DNA from: CAZHTS01 sp964535315
GTDB lineage: Bacteria; Chloroflexota; Anaerolineae; Anaerolineales; Anaerolineaceae
Assembly (NCBI GenBank): GCA_964535315.1
Contig: CAZHTS010000012.1
Coordinates: 14,596-78,595 of the forward strand
Direction: 5' to 3'
DNA length: 64,000 nucleotides
Shown piece after piece: positions 15,928 to 24,823 of the stretch; position 1 is the stretch's first letter; every line of letters starts with the position of its first letter. Made by a program: the position numbers and the translations under genes. The notes below the pieces were generated by a model that was not told the DNA's origin, ran no database searches, and was given only the letters and a program-made list of their open reading frames with translations.

Positions 15928-16664
15928 CATTGTTCGGGGTGGCCGTCCCAGGGGTAAATGGCGGCGGCTGCGGCGGCGGAGCGCAACTGTGGATCGGGGG
16001 AATAGTGGCCGCGCCGCTCGGGCGGCAAGAGGTCGGCGATGCGCCGCATGATCTCGTGGCCGATTTCCTCGAGCTGCGAGCGTTCGACCCGGCCGTGATT
16101 GGCGAGGAAGAAGGGGCCGAAGGGTTTGCCGATGCGCATGTGGATGTGGGCGCGGCGGCCGGTGCGCAGGGCGGGGAAGACGTCGATGAGGCCATCGAGG
16201 CCAACGGGCAGGATGTGCGCCGTCGTGCGCGTAGCCAAAAGGGCGGCGCCAGGGCGCGCCGGGCGCAACACGCTGGCCCAACTGCCGCCCTCCGGAAAGA
16301 TGCCCAATACGCCGTTTTGTTCCAGGACGCTTTGCGCGCTGAGCAATGCCTGGCGGGATACTGTGCCGCGGTGGACGGGCAGCGTCCCGTACAGGCGCGG
16401 CAGCCAGGTGACGCTGGATGGAGCGTTGGGCATGCGGAACCCACCCATAAATTCAATCGTCCAGGGCATGCCGCCAATCAACGCCAGCGGGTCGAGATAG
16501 TTGAAATGATTGCTGACCAGCAGCAGGGGCCCGCCGCCGGGGAGGTTTTCCTGTCCGGAGATCTCGAAGCGGGTGAGGGTGGACAGGATGGCCCGGCTCA
16601 GCCGTTTGAGTACGCCGCGAATGACTTTGCGGCGCGGGTAGGGGATGCCGGTCGGGTCGCTCAT
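15927..16664 (-). CDS. PlsC-like 1-acylglycerol-3-phosphate acyltransferase
   Basis: A 245-residue acyltransferase of the PlsC family. Motif I, SNHFNYLD (catalytic HX4D), motif III, FPEGGSWAS, and a downstream proline-containing motif, AHILPVGLDG, are present. It is expected to acylate lysophosphatidic acid or a related lysolipid at the membrane. Its ATG overlaps the stop of the upstream transporter gene as ATGA, so the two are translated together. Confidence 0.9.
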   Translation of the reverse strand: MSDPTGIPYPRRKVIRGVLKRLSRAILSTLTRFEISGQENLPGGGPLLLVSNHFNYLDPLALIGGMPWTIEFMGGFRMPNAPSSVTWLPRLYGTLPVHRGTVSRQALLSAQSVLEQNGVLGIFPEGGSWASVLRPARPGAALLATRTTAHILPVGLDGLIDVFPALRTGRRAHIHMRIGKPFGPFFLANHGRVERSQLEEIGHEIMRRIADLLPPERRGHYSPDPQLRSAAAAAAIYPWDGHPEQ

Positions 16665-18013
16665 GATTCTGGCGGGGTTGGCGGCGTTTGCGGGCGGACA
16701 AAGGCCAGCACGATCAGGCCGGCGAGCAAGAACGCAAGGATGAGCAGGATGGCAATGTGCAGCCCCTGTTGCTCGGCGCTGAGGGCGTCCAGTCCACGGC
16801 GTTGATACCAGAGCGCCGCCTCGGCTGCCAGCAGCCCGTAGAGGGTGGGGCCCAGAAAGGATGAGGTGCGCCCGGCGACGGCAAAGAAACCGTAAAACTC
16901 GGCGCTTTGCCCGGCAGGGGCGAACTGCCCGACCATCGTCCGGCTGACGGATTGCACCCCGGTGAGGGCAAAGCCGGCCAGCGCGCCGATGAAGAAGAAG
17001 GTGTTGACCGAGTCGACCACCAACAGCATGAGCACGGAACCGATCATGAACAACAGCGAGACGACCAGGGCGCGCTTGCTGCCGAAGCGATCGGCGGCGA
17101 TGCCGAAAATGTAGGCGCCGACGACGCTGGTAATCTGCACGATGATCATAAAGATGATCAGCTGCTGTTGGCCCATCTGGAACAGCACCACGCCGATGAT
17201 GGCGGCGAAGTCGAGGTTCATCATGATGCCGTCGTTATAAATGAGGAAAGCAACGACGAATTTGACAAATTCCTTGAAATTACGGATGGCGCCGAACGTC
17301 TGGCCGAGTTGTTTGAGCGCCACCTGCAAATAGTTTTGGCCGGCGGGCAGCGGCTGCGGTTCGACCCGTTCCCGCAGCCAGATAAAGGTCGGCACGGCAG
17401 AAAGGGCGTAAAACAGGGCGGTGATCAGGAAAGAGAGGCGAATGACCAGTCCGCCGCCGACGGTGGTGATCAGGGTGAGCACGATCAACAGGCAGACGAT
17501 GCCGCCAAAGGAGCCAATGGCCCAGCCGTTGCCGGAGATGCGTCCCATCTCTTCCTGGCTGGCGATTTCCGGCAGAAGGGCGTCGTAAAAAACCTGCGCA
17601 CAGCGATAACCGATTTCTGCCAGGATGAAGAAAACCGAACCGGTCAATAGATCGCCCTTTTCGACGAAAAAAAGCAGGGCGGTGAAGACGCAGGCCAGGC
17701 TGGTGAAGAAGAACAGGAAACGTTTTTTTGAGGCGGAGAAATCGGCTATGGCGCCCAGGACGGGAGCGATGATGGCCACGACGAGCATGGCAATGCCGAC
17801 CGAGAGCCCCCAGAGCCGCGAACCTTCGGCGCCCCCCACCACCTGCTGTTTATAATAGGCGGAGTAGACGGCCAGTAAGATGACGGCGGCGTAAGCCGAA
17901 TTGCCAAAATCGTACAGATACCAGGCCCATAATTCTCGTTTGGAGACCGGGCGCCGTTGTAGTTTGTGCTGTGCCAGGGCGGGGGTGGCCAATTGGGGGG
18001 CGGCGTTTTCCAT
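16661..18013 (-). CDS. Atg22/UMF1-like MFS transporter
   Basis: A 450-residue major-facilitator protein with about 12 hydrophobic helices. The N-terminal WAWYLYDFGNSAYAAVI is the signature of the UMF1 (vacuole effluxer Atg22-like) branch; substrates in bacteria are unknown. The start at 18013 has ACGGAG at about 10 bases; longer readings add only intergenic sequence. It is divergent from lepA and coupled to the downstream acyltransferase, so a lipid-related cargo is possible but unproven. Confidence 0.88.
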   Translation of the reverse strand: MENAAPQLATPALAQHKLQRRPVSKRELWAWYLYDFGNSAYAAVILLAVYSAYYKQQVVGGAEGSRLWGLSVGIAMLVVAIIAPVLGAIADFSASKKRFLFFFTSLACVFTALLFFVEKGDLLTGSVFFILAEIGYRCAQVFYDALLPEIASQEEMGRISGNGWAIGSFGGIVCLLIVLTLITTVGGGLVIRLSFLITALFYALSAVPTFIWLRERVEPQPLPAGQNYLQVALKQLGQTFGAIRNFKEFVKFVVAFLIYNDGIMMNLDFAAIIGVVLFQMGQQQLIIFMIIVQITSVVGAYIFGIAADRFGSKRALVVSLLFMIGSVLMLLVVDSVNTFFFIGALAGFALTGVQSVSRTMVGQFAPAGQSAEFYGFFAVAGRTSSFLGPTLYGLLAAEAALWYQRRGLDALSAEQQGLHIAILLILAFLLAGLIVLAFVRPQTPPTPPES

Positions 18014-18168
18014 GCAGTGACTGCTCCGTAAATAGAAGAGGTTAACTGGATTGTACTCCATTTTGACGCTCAGGGTCTAACAACGCCGTTACGAGGGGGA
18101 GTCAGAGCGTGGGAAGGGGGGATCGGTGCGGGGCTGCCTACAAGTCACACGGCTGGGGAGTTTTAAGG

Positions 18169-18174
18169 TATACT
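18169..18174 (+). promoter_or_regulatory. -10 box just upstream of lepA (near-leaderless)
   Basis: TATACT, preceded by TTTTAAGG, ends 10 bases before the lepA ATG, so the expected leader is only about 3-4 bases. There is no Shine-Dalgarno sequence. No convincing -35 hexamer was found at 16-18 bases. Confidence 0.5.
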
Positions 18175-18184
18175 ATTGCCCGTC

Positions 18185-19984
18185 ATGACCACCCAAATTC
18201 GTAATTTCTGTATTATCGCGCATGTCGATCATGGGAAATCCACCCTGGCCGACCGGATGTTGCAATTGACCGGGACGATCTCGGATCGCGAGATGACCGA
18301 CCAGGTGTTGGATTCGATGGATCTGGAGCGTGAAAAAGGGGTGACGATCAAGGCTTCGGCCGTGCGCATGAATTACACGGCGCAGGATGGCGTCACCTAT
18401 GAGCTCAATCTGATCGACACGCCCGGGCATGTGGACTTCAATTATGAGGTCAGCCGGGCGTTGATGGCGTGCGAGGGCGCCCTGTTGGTGGTGGACGCCA
18501 CCCAGGGGATTGAGGCGCAGACGCTGGCCAACCTGTATCTGGCGCTGGAGAGCGACCTGGTGATCATCCCGGTGATCAACAAGATCGATCTGATTTCGGC
18601 CCGGCCGGACGAGGTGGCCCAGGATTTGCACAATCTGTTGGGCACGCCGGTCGACCAGATCGTACGCATTTCTGCCAAAGAAGGGCTGAACGTTGACCAG
18701 GTATTAGAGGCGATCGTACGCCTGGTGCCGCCGCCCAAGGGGCTGGTGGATGCGCCGTTGCGCGCCCTGATTTTTGATTCGCATTACGACTCGTACAAGG
18801 GCGTCATTGCCTACGTGCGCGTGATGGAGGGCGTGATCCGCCCGAACGAGATGCTGCGGCTGATGGTCACCGGCGCCGACCTGCGCCCGGTGGAAATCGG
18901 TTTCTTTGCGCCAGACCTGCGTCCCGGTGAACGCCTGGAGGCGGGGGATGTGGGTTATGTCGCCAGCGGGCTGAAGACGGTTTCTGAATGCCGGGTAGGG
19001 GATACCATTACCCACACCGCCAGCCCGGCTCCCGAAGCGCTGCCGGGCTATCAGCACCCCAAGCCGATGGTGTTTGCCGGGATTTACCCGGTGGATGGCG
19101 AGGATTACGGCGATTTGAAGGAATCGTTGGAGAAATTGCAACTCAACGATGCCTCGTTGAATTACGAACCGGAGACCTCGCAGGCGCTCAATTTCGGCTT
19201 CCGTTGTGGGTTCCTGGGGTTGTTCCACATGGAAATCATCCAGGAACGCCTGGAGCGCGAATACGATCTGGATATCGTCGTGACGGCGCCCTCGGTGGAA
19301 TACGAAGTGTTGATGAAGACGAACGAATTGGTATTGATCGACTCACCGGCGCAACTGCCGGATGAGGCCGATATCCTCGAGATTCGCGAACCGTGGATGC
19401 GGCTGCAAATTTTCTCGCCCACCGAGTATTACGGCACGGTGATGGATCTGGTCACCAAGCGGCGGGGGACGTTTGTGGAACAGGAATACCCGGCGCCCAA
19501 CCGGGTGCAGCTGGTGTTTGAGATCCCGCTTTCGGAACTGATCATTGATTTCTTTGATGAGTTGAAGTCGCGTTCGCGCGGTTATGCGTCGATGGATTAC
19601 CAGTTCGCCGGATACCGGCCCAGCAACCTGGTTAAACTCGAGGTGCTGGTCAACGGTGCGCCGGTGGATGCGCTGGCGGCCATCGTTCATCGCGAGGACG
19701 CTTACCACAAGGGGCAGGCGCTGGTCAGCAAGCTCAAGGAAATCATCCCCCGGCAGTTGTTCGATGTGCCCATTCAGGCCTCGGCCAGTGGGCGGGTGAT
19801 CTCACGCGCCAACGTCAAGGCAATGCGTAAGGACGTGCTGGCCAAGTGTTACGGCGGCGATATTACCCGCAAGAAGAAACTGCTCGAAAAGCAAAAACGC
19901 GGCAAACGACGCATGAAGATGGTTGGCGATGTGGAAATCCCACAGGAAGCGTTCATGGCGGTGCTGCGGTTGGGGGACGAGTGA
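18185..19984 (+). CDS. lepA: Elongation factor 4 (LepA)
   Basis: A 599-residue translational GTPase. The G1 motif AHVDHGKST, switch region KGVTIKASAVRM, DTPGH and NKID are present, followed by the LepA-specific C-terminal domain with DVLAKCYGGDITRKKKLLEK. LepA acts on ribosomes, with roles in initiation and 30S biogenesis. Start ATG at 18185 gives MTTQIRNFCIIAHVD, the normal LepA opening. The stop overlaps the next gene. Confidence 0.97.
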   Translation: MTTQIRNFCIIAHVDHGKSTLADRMLQLTGTISDREMTDQVLDSMDLEREKGVTIKASAVRMNYTAQDGVTYELNLIDTPGHVDFNYEVSRALMACEGALLVVDATQGIEAQTLANLYLALESDLVIIPVINKIDLISARPDEVAQDLHNLLGTPVDQIVRISAKEGLNVDQVLEAIVRLVPPPKGLVDAPLRALIFDSHYDSYKGVIAYVRVMEGVIRPNEMLRLMVTGADLRPVEIGFFAPDLRPGERLEAGDVGYVASGLKTVSECRVGDTITHTASPAPEALPGYQHPKPMVFAGIYPVDGEDYGDLKESLEKLQLNDASLNYEPETSQALNFGFRCGFLGLFHMEIIQERLEREYDLDIVVTAPSVEYEVLMKTNELVLIDSPAQLPDEADILEIREPWMRLQIFSPTEYYGTVMDLVTKRRGTFVEQEYPAPNRVQLVFEIPLSELIIDFFDELKSRSRGYASMDYQFAGYRPSNLVKLEVLVNGAPVDALAAIVHREDAYHKGQALVSKLKEIIPRQLFDVPIQASASGRVISRANVKAMRKDVLAKCYGGDITRKKKLLEKQKRGKRRMKMVGDVEIPQEAFMAVLRLGDE

Positions 19985-20991
19985 GCTCCAGGCCGGCTTC
20001 ATTGTGGCGCGATGTGCGCCGCTGGTTGCCGGGTGTGTTGATCAGCCTGGTGGCGATTGCGGTGATTTTCCGGCTGGCGAACGGGCAGGATCTGCGCCCG
20101 GCGTTTGCTCAAATTCGCCCGGTGTATATACTCATCTCAGTCGTCATGACGCTGTTGTTTCTGGCGGTGCGCGCTCTGGCCTGGCGCACGCTCCTGGAAG
20201 AGAAAGCCACCTTTCGCCAGGCATTTTTTACGATTAACGCCGGTTATTTGCTCAATAATCTCTTCCCGCTCCGCGCCGGTGAGTTTGGCCGGGCGATCTT
20301 GATGGGGCAGGCGAGCGGGCTGGGGATGATGCACGTGCTCTCGACGATCGTGATCGAGCGGGTGTTTGACCTGGCGATGGCAGCAGGGCTGTTGCTCAGC
20401 ACGCTGCCGCTGGCGTTAGGCATGCAGGGCGCACAGCCGGCGGCCTTGATAACGTTGGGGCTGGTGCTTGCCGGGTTGGTGGTGTTGTACCTGATGGCAC
20501 GTTTCAACCAGCAGGTGCATGCCTGGGTTGTGCGTTGGGGGCAGCGCTGGCCGGTGGTGCAGCGCTGGGTCGTGCCGCAAATCGATTCGCTGCTGCGCGG
20601 CTTGCGGGTACTGGTCGACCCGCGGCGCTTCGTGTTGAGCGTGCTGTGGATTGCCGCTTCCTGGTTGGTAGCGGTAGTGTTATACTACATTATGGTGTTG
20701 TCGATCGCCCCGCAGGCCGTTTTGTGGTGGGGGGCGTTTCTTGATTCGGCGTTGGCGGTGGGCATTGCGCTGCCGGCGGCGCCGGCGGCAGTCGGTACGT
20801 TTGAGGCCTCGTTGGTAGGCGCCTTGCAATTGCTGGGTGTGGCGTATGTGCCCGCGCTGGCTTATGCGGTCTCCATCCATTTTTTACAGTTTGTCATCAC
20901 CGGCGTTTTGGGGTTCTACGGTCTGGCAAAAGAGGGTCGTTCGATCACTTCGTTATTTTCTGAATTCCGTCTGAAGCAGGCGGCCAAGTAA
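19981..20991 (+). CDS. Lysylphosphatidylglycerol-synthase-type TM flippase-like protein
   Basis: A 336-residue integral membrane protein with about 8 helices, matching the membrane region of MprF and AglD-like proteins (LNNLFPLRAGEFGRAILMGQ, then LPAAPAAVGTFEASLVGAL). Homologous domains flip aminoacyl-lipids or act near dolichol-linked sugars in archaea. The soluble lysyl-transferase domain is absent. The start is a GTG overlapping the lepA stop, with TTGGGGGACGA upstream. It stands at the head of the glycan cluster, so a role in moving lipid-linked sugars is a reasonable inference. Confidence 0.85.
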   Translation: MSSRPASLWRDVRRWLPGVLISLVAIAVIFRLANGQDLRPAFAQIRPVYILISVVMTLLFLAVRALAWRTLLEEKATFRQAFFTINAGYLLNNLFPLRAGEFGRAILMGQASGLGMMHVLSTIVIERVFDLAMAAGLLLSTLPLALGMQGAQPAALITLGLVLAGLVVLYLMARFNQQVHAWVVRWGQRWPVVQRWVVPQIDSLLRGLRVLVDPRRFVLSVLWIAASWLVAVVLYYIMVLSIAPQAVLWWGAFLDSALAVGIALPAAPAAVGTFEASLVGALQLLGVAYVPALAYAVSIHFLQFVITGVLGFYGLAKEGRSITSLFSEFRLKQAAK

Positions 20992-21070
20992 TCTTTTACC
21001 CGGGGGTGGCGGCGCCGCAGTAGGCGCCGGTATCTGAAGCGGGTACCAGTCTTTCTCATGGAGCAGTGTC

Positions 21071-22099
21071 ATGTCTCGTCACTTTTTGGTTACGGGTGGA
21101 GCCGGTTTTATTGGCTCAAACTATGTCGCCCGCCTGTTAGGGCGCGGGGAGCAAGTCACTGTATACGATAACCTGTCGCGCCGGGGTTCGCACAAGAATC
21201 TTGAGTGGCTGCGCACTACCTACGGGCCGGATTCTTTCCGCCTGGTGGTCGGAGATGTACGCGATGCCGCTTTAATTCGCCAGGAGGCGCAAACGGCGGA
21301 TGTCATCGCCCATCTGGCGGCGCAGGTGGCAGTGACGACTTCGGTGGTCGAGCCGCGCGAAGATTTTGAAATTAATGCCCTGGGGACGTTTAACGTGCTC
21401 GAAGCGGCGCGTGCTTCTGGGCGAAAGCCGGTGGTGTTTTATACCTCTACCAATAAGGTGTACGGCGGCATGGAAGATGTGCGCGTGGTGGAAGAAGCCA
21501 CGCGCTACTGCTACGCCGATTTTCCCGATGGCATTGCTGAAAGCCAACCGTTGGACTTCCATTCTCCCTACGGCTGCTCGAAAGGCTGCGGCGACCAATA
21601 CATGCGCGATTACCATCGCATTTACGATCTGCCAACCATCGTCTTTCGTCAGAGCTGCATCTACGGCACGCGCCAGTTTGGGGTTGAAGATCAGGGCTGG
21701 GTGGCCTGGTTTGTAATTGCCGCCATTACGGGCAAGCCGATCCATATTTATGGCGACGGCAAACAGGTGCGCGATTTGCTCTATGTGGAAGACCTGATCG
21801 ACGCTTACGATGCTGCCCTGAACCATATCGATCGCGCCGCCGGGCAGGTATACAACCTGGGCGGTGGGGTGAGTAATATTCTCTCGGTATGGAAGGAGTT
21901 CCAGCCGCTTCTGGAAAAACTGGCCGGGCGGCCGATTCCGGTCGGCTGGGGGGATTGGCGCCCAGGGGATCAGCGTATCTATGTCTCCGATATTCGCAAG
22001 GCGGAGCGCGAACTGGGCTGGAAACCCAAAGTCAGCGTTGAAGAGGGTATTACCCGCCTGTTCGATTGGGTCAATACCAACCGCACGCTCTTTGGTTAG
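21071..22099 (+). CDS. NAD-dependent epimerase, CDP-paratose 2-epimerase-like
   Basis: A 342-residue extended short-chain dehydrogenase/reductase. The NAD site is TGGAGFIGSN (8-17), and the catalytic YXXXK is Y167-K171 (PYGCSKGCGDQY). The surrounding GIAESQPLDFHSPYG and QSCIYGTRQFGVEDQGW strongly resemble CDP-paratose 2-epimerase (RfbE), which converts CDP-paratose to CDP-tyvelose. Other members of this branch act on other nucleotide sugars, so substrate is uncertain. No CDP-glucose pathway genes are in view. GGAG precedes the ATG; it starts the run of glycan genes. Confidence 0.88.
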   Translation: MSRHFLVTGGAGFIGSNYVARLLGRGEQVTVYDNLSRRGSHKNLEWLRTTYGPDSFRLVVGDVRDAALIRQEAQTADVIAHLAAQVAVTTSVVEPREDFEINALGTFNVLEAARASGRKPVVFYTSTNKVYGGMEDVRVVEEATRYCYADFPDGIAESQPLDFHSPYGCSKGCGDQYMRDYHRIYDLPTIVFRQSCIYGTRQFGVEDQGWVAWFVIAAITGKPIHIYGDGKQVRDLLYVEDLIDAYDAALNHIDRAAGQVYNLGGGVSNILSVWKEFQPLLEKLAGRPIPVGWGDWRPGDQRIYVSDIRKAERELGWKPKVSVEEGITRLFDWVNTNRTLFG

Positions 22100-22110
22100 G
22101 GGGAAGCTGG

Positions 22111-23277
22111 ATGCGCATTCTGATCGTTCTGACCTACTATCGCCCACACACCAGTGGATTGACGATTTATGCTGAGCGCCTGGCGCGGGCATTGGCCCGC
22201 CGGGGCCACACCGTTACCGTGCTGACGGCGCGTTACAAAGCGGATTTACCGGCGGAAGAGGTGCGCGACGGGGTGCGGATCGTACGCGCCCCGGTGATGG
22301 TGCGGATCAGCAAGGGGGTGGTGATGCCCACCTTCGCCCTGATGGCTGCCCGCCTGTTGAAAGAACACGACGTCGTACAGCTGCACCTGCCGCAGTTTGA
22401 TGCGGCTGGCGTGGCTCTGTGGGGCCGGCTGCTCAAGAAGCCGACCGTAATCACCTATCATTGCGATCTGCGCATGCCGCCCGGCGTTTTGAGCTGGCTG
22501 GCGAACCAGGCGGTGCGGGTGATGAACAACCTGGCGGCGCTGTCCACGCATCGCATCGTGACGTACACGCGCGATTACGCCGAACACTCTTCGTACCTGC
22601 GCCGTTATCTGCACAAACTGCACGTCATTCCGCCGCCGGTGGAGCTGCCGGAGGTCACTGCGGATGCGGTGACAGCCTTTGCCCGGGCGCATAATCCGCA
22701 TAACCGCCGCCCGGTGATTGGCATGGCGGCGCGCTTTGCCACCGAGAAGGGGGTGGAGGTGCTGCTGGGGGCGCTGCCGCGTTTGTTGGAGTCGTACCCG
22801 AACGCACAGGTGCAATTTGCCGGACCGTATCAGAATATCATCGGCGAACAGGATTATTTTGAACGGTTGATGCCCACCATCCGCAAGTATGAAGAACTGG
22901 GTAACTGGTTGTTCCTGGGTGAATTGAACCCGGTGCAGATGGCCACCTTTTACCCGAACATTGATGTGTTGGTGCTTTCCAGCCTGAATTCGACGGAAGC
23001 GTTTGGATTGGTACAGATTGAGGCGATGATCAACGGCGTGCCATGCGTGACCTCCGATTTACCGGGGGTGCGCCAGCCGGTACTGACACACCAGATGGGT
23101 AAGATCATTCCCATCGGCGATTCGGACGCGTTGGCCCGGGAACTGTGCACCGTTCTGGCCGACCCCCAGGCGTACCGTCAGGATGCGCAGGTGATTGCCG
23201 GGCGTTATACCCCCGATTCGATTGCCGTGGCATACGAGGCATTATTCGCCGAGATAGAAAAAGGTTTGCGGGCATGA
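22111..23277 (+). CDS. GT4 family glycosyltransferase
   Basis: A 388-residue retaining GT-B enzyme, cytoplasmic. The N-terminal domain opens MRILIVLTYYRPHTSGLTIYAERLARALARRGH, cut here for length by description: a typical start with a Gly-rich acceptor-side loop. The C-terminal donor site has STEAFGLVQIEAMINGVP, matching the EX7E motif, followed by PGVRQPV. It probably adds a sugar to a lipid-linked glycan. The ATG at 22111 has GGGGGAAG upstream; earlier in-frame codons lie within the epimerase gene. Its stop overlaps the next gene as ATGA. Confidence 0.9.
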   Translation: MRILIVLTYYRPHTSGLTIYAERLARALARRGHTVTVLTARYKADLPAEEVRDGVRIVRAPVMVRISKGVVMPTFALMAARLLKEHDVVQLHLPQFDAAGVALWGRLLKKPTVITYHCDLRMPPGVLSWLANQAVRVMNNLAALSTHRIVTYTRDYAEHSSYLRRYLHKLHVIPPPVELPEVTADAVTAFARAHNPHNRRPVIGMAARFATEKGVEVLLGALPRLLESYPNAQVQFAGPYQNIIGEQDYFERLMPTIRKYEELGNWLFLGELNPVQMATFYPNIDVLVLSSLNSTEAFGLVQIEAMINGVPCVTSDLPGVRQPVLTHQMGKIIPIGDSDALARELCTVLADPQAYRQDAQVIAGRYTPDSIAVAYEALFAEIEKGLRA

Positions 23278-24053
23278 AAGACTTTTTGTGGTTGAATATT
23301 CGCGAGTTGCCGTATTTTCGCGCCCTGGTGCGGGCAGTGGAAGCGGGTTTTTATCAGCAATTTGAACTGGCGGAACCGGTGCTGGATGTGGGATGTGGGG
23401 ACGGCCAGTTTGCCAAAGAGACGTTTGACCGTCCGTTGGACGTCGGGCTGGACCCGTGGGGGCCGCCAATCCATGAGGCGGGCACGACGGGCGCTTACCG
23501 CCTGCTGGTGCAATGTGATGGCGCCAGGACGCCTTTCCCGGATGGGTATTTTGCCAGTGCGATCAGCAATTCGGTGCTCGAGCACATCCCCCATATTCAG
23601 GATGTGTTGAATGAGACCGGGCGGGTGTTACGACCGGGGGCGGTGTTTGTGTTTTGTGTGCCCAACCCCGATTATCTGGGGGCGTTATCGATCCCGGCCT
23701 TTTTACGGCGGATTGGGTTACGCCGCCTGGCGGATGCTTACACGGACTGGTTCCGGCGTATGTCGCGCGTTCAACACGCCGAGTCGCCGGAGGTGTGGGC
23801 GGGCTGGTTAGAAAAGGCCGGCTTCCGTTTGGAGCGCTGGTGGCATTATTTCCCGCCCAAAGCGATGCACACGCTGGAGTGGGGGCATTACTTTGGCGCT
23901 CCATCGCTGGTGGCGCGTTGGATCTTCAAACGCTGGATCCTGGCGCCCTATCACTGGAACCTGGCCTTGACCGAGGCGATCACGCGCCCATTATCCGCGC
24001 CGGTGGAACATCCCGAGGGGACCTTCACTTTCTTTGTGGCGCGTAAGATCTGA
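23274..24053 (+). CDS. SAM-dependent methyltransferase (class I)
   Basis: A 259-residue protein with the motif I sequence PVLDVGCGDGQFAKETF, motif II-like SAISNSVLEHIPHIQDVL and LRPGAVFVFCVPN, the usual Methyltransf_11 pattern. Substrate cannot be read from sequence; placement suggests a sugar or a glycolipid. The ATG overlaps the GT4 stop by ATGA, so translation is coupled. Confidence 0.87.
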   Translation: MKDFLWLNIRELPYFRALVRAVEAGFYQQFELAEPVLDVGCGDGQFAKETFDRPLDVGLDPWGPPIHEAGTTGAYRLLVQCDGARTPFPDGYFASAISNSVLEHIPHIQDVLNETGRVLRPGAVFVFCVPNPDYLGALSIPAFLRRIGLRRLADAYTDWFRRMSRVQHAESPEVWAGWLEKAGFRLERWWHYFPPKAMHTLEWGHYFGAPSLVARWIFKRWILAPYHWNLALTEAITRPLSAPVEHPEGTFTFFVARKI

Positions 24054-24064
24054 TTGAGGAAAAC

Positions 24065-24823
24065 ATGAGCGATACACCCGTCAAAGCGAACGGCAGCAGC
24101 GCCGGCCCATTCGATGAGACTTATTTCAGCCGCGAAACTTATGCGGGCGTTTCGTTTGCCAGATACAGCCAGTACTGGTGGTCTAACCGTTTTTATGCCG
24201 GGCTGGTGAAGAAATTTGGCCCGCCGCACGGCCGCGTGCTGGAAGTGGGCTGTGGATTGGGACATCTGTTGGGCTGGTTGGTGGGCGATTACCAGCCGGT
24301 GGGTGTGGATATTAACCACTGGGCGCTGGCGCAGGCGCGCCAGAACGTCCCCGGCGTCGATTTTGCGCTGGCCTCCGCCCAGGATCTGCGGCTTTTTGCC
24401 GATGCGACCTTTCAGGTGGTGGTGAGCAAGCACGTGGTCGAACATCTGCCCGATCCGGAGGAGTCAATCGCCGAGATGAGCAGGGTGCTGGCGCCGGGGG
24501 GACTGCTGGTGCTGGCAACGCCCAACCTGGATTCGCTCATGCGCAAACGCAAGAAGTCACAGTGGATCGGTTATCGTGACCCGACCCACATCAGCCTGAA
24601 GCCGCCGGCAGAATGGTTGACGTATCTCGACCGTTATCATTTCAAGCCGCGGCGCGTTTTTTCGGACGGTTTCTGGGATGCGCCTTATATCCCCTGGGTC
24701 CCCAAGGGGTTACAGAAGCTGTTTTTTGGCGCACCGGGCGGCTTGCAGGCCATTTTGGGTTGGAGTATGATACCCGTACCTCTGGGTGAAAGTCTCATCG
24801 TCCTGGCGAGCAAAGAGAGATGA
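24065..24823 (+). CDS. SAM-dependent methyltransferase (class I)
   Basis: A 252-residue methyltransferase. VLEVGCGLGHLLGWL is motif I, and SKHVVEHLPDPEESIAEM with LAPGGLLVLATPN are the later core motifs. Not closely similar to its neighbour at 23274, so not a recent duplicate. The C-terminal region (RDPTHISLKPPAEW) resembles methyltransferases found in polysaccharide clusters. Its stop overlaps the downstream GT gene start. Confidence 0.87.
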   Translation: MSDTPVKANGSSAGPFDETYFSRETYAGVSFARYSQYWWSNRFYAGLVKKFGPPHGRVLEVGCGLGHLLGWLVGDYQPVGVDINHWALAQARQNVPGVDFALASAQDLRLFADATFQVVVSKHVVEHLPDPEESIAEMSRVLAPGGLLVLATPNLDSLMRKRKKSQWIGYRDPTHISLKPPAEWLTYLDRYHFKPRRVFSDGFWDAPYIPWVPKGLQKLFFGAPGGLQAILGWSMIPVPLGESLIVLASKER

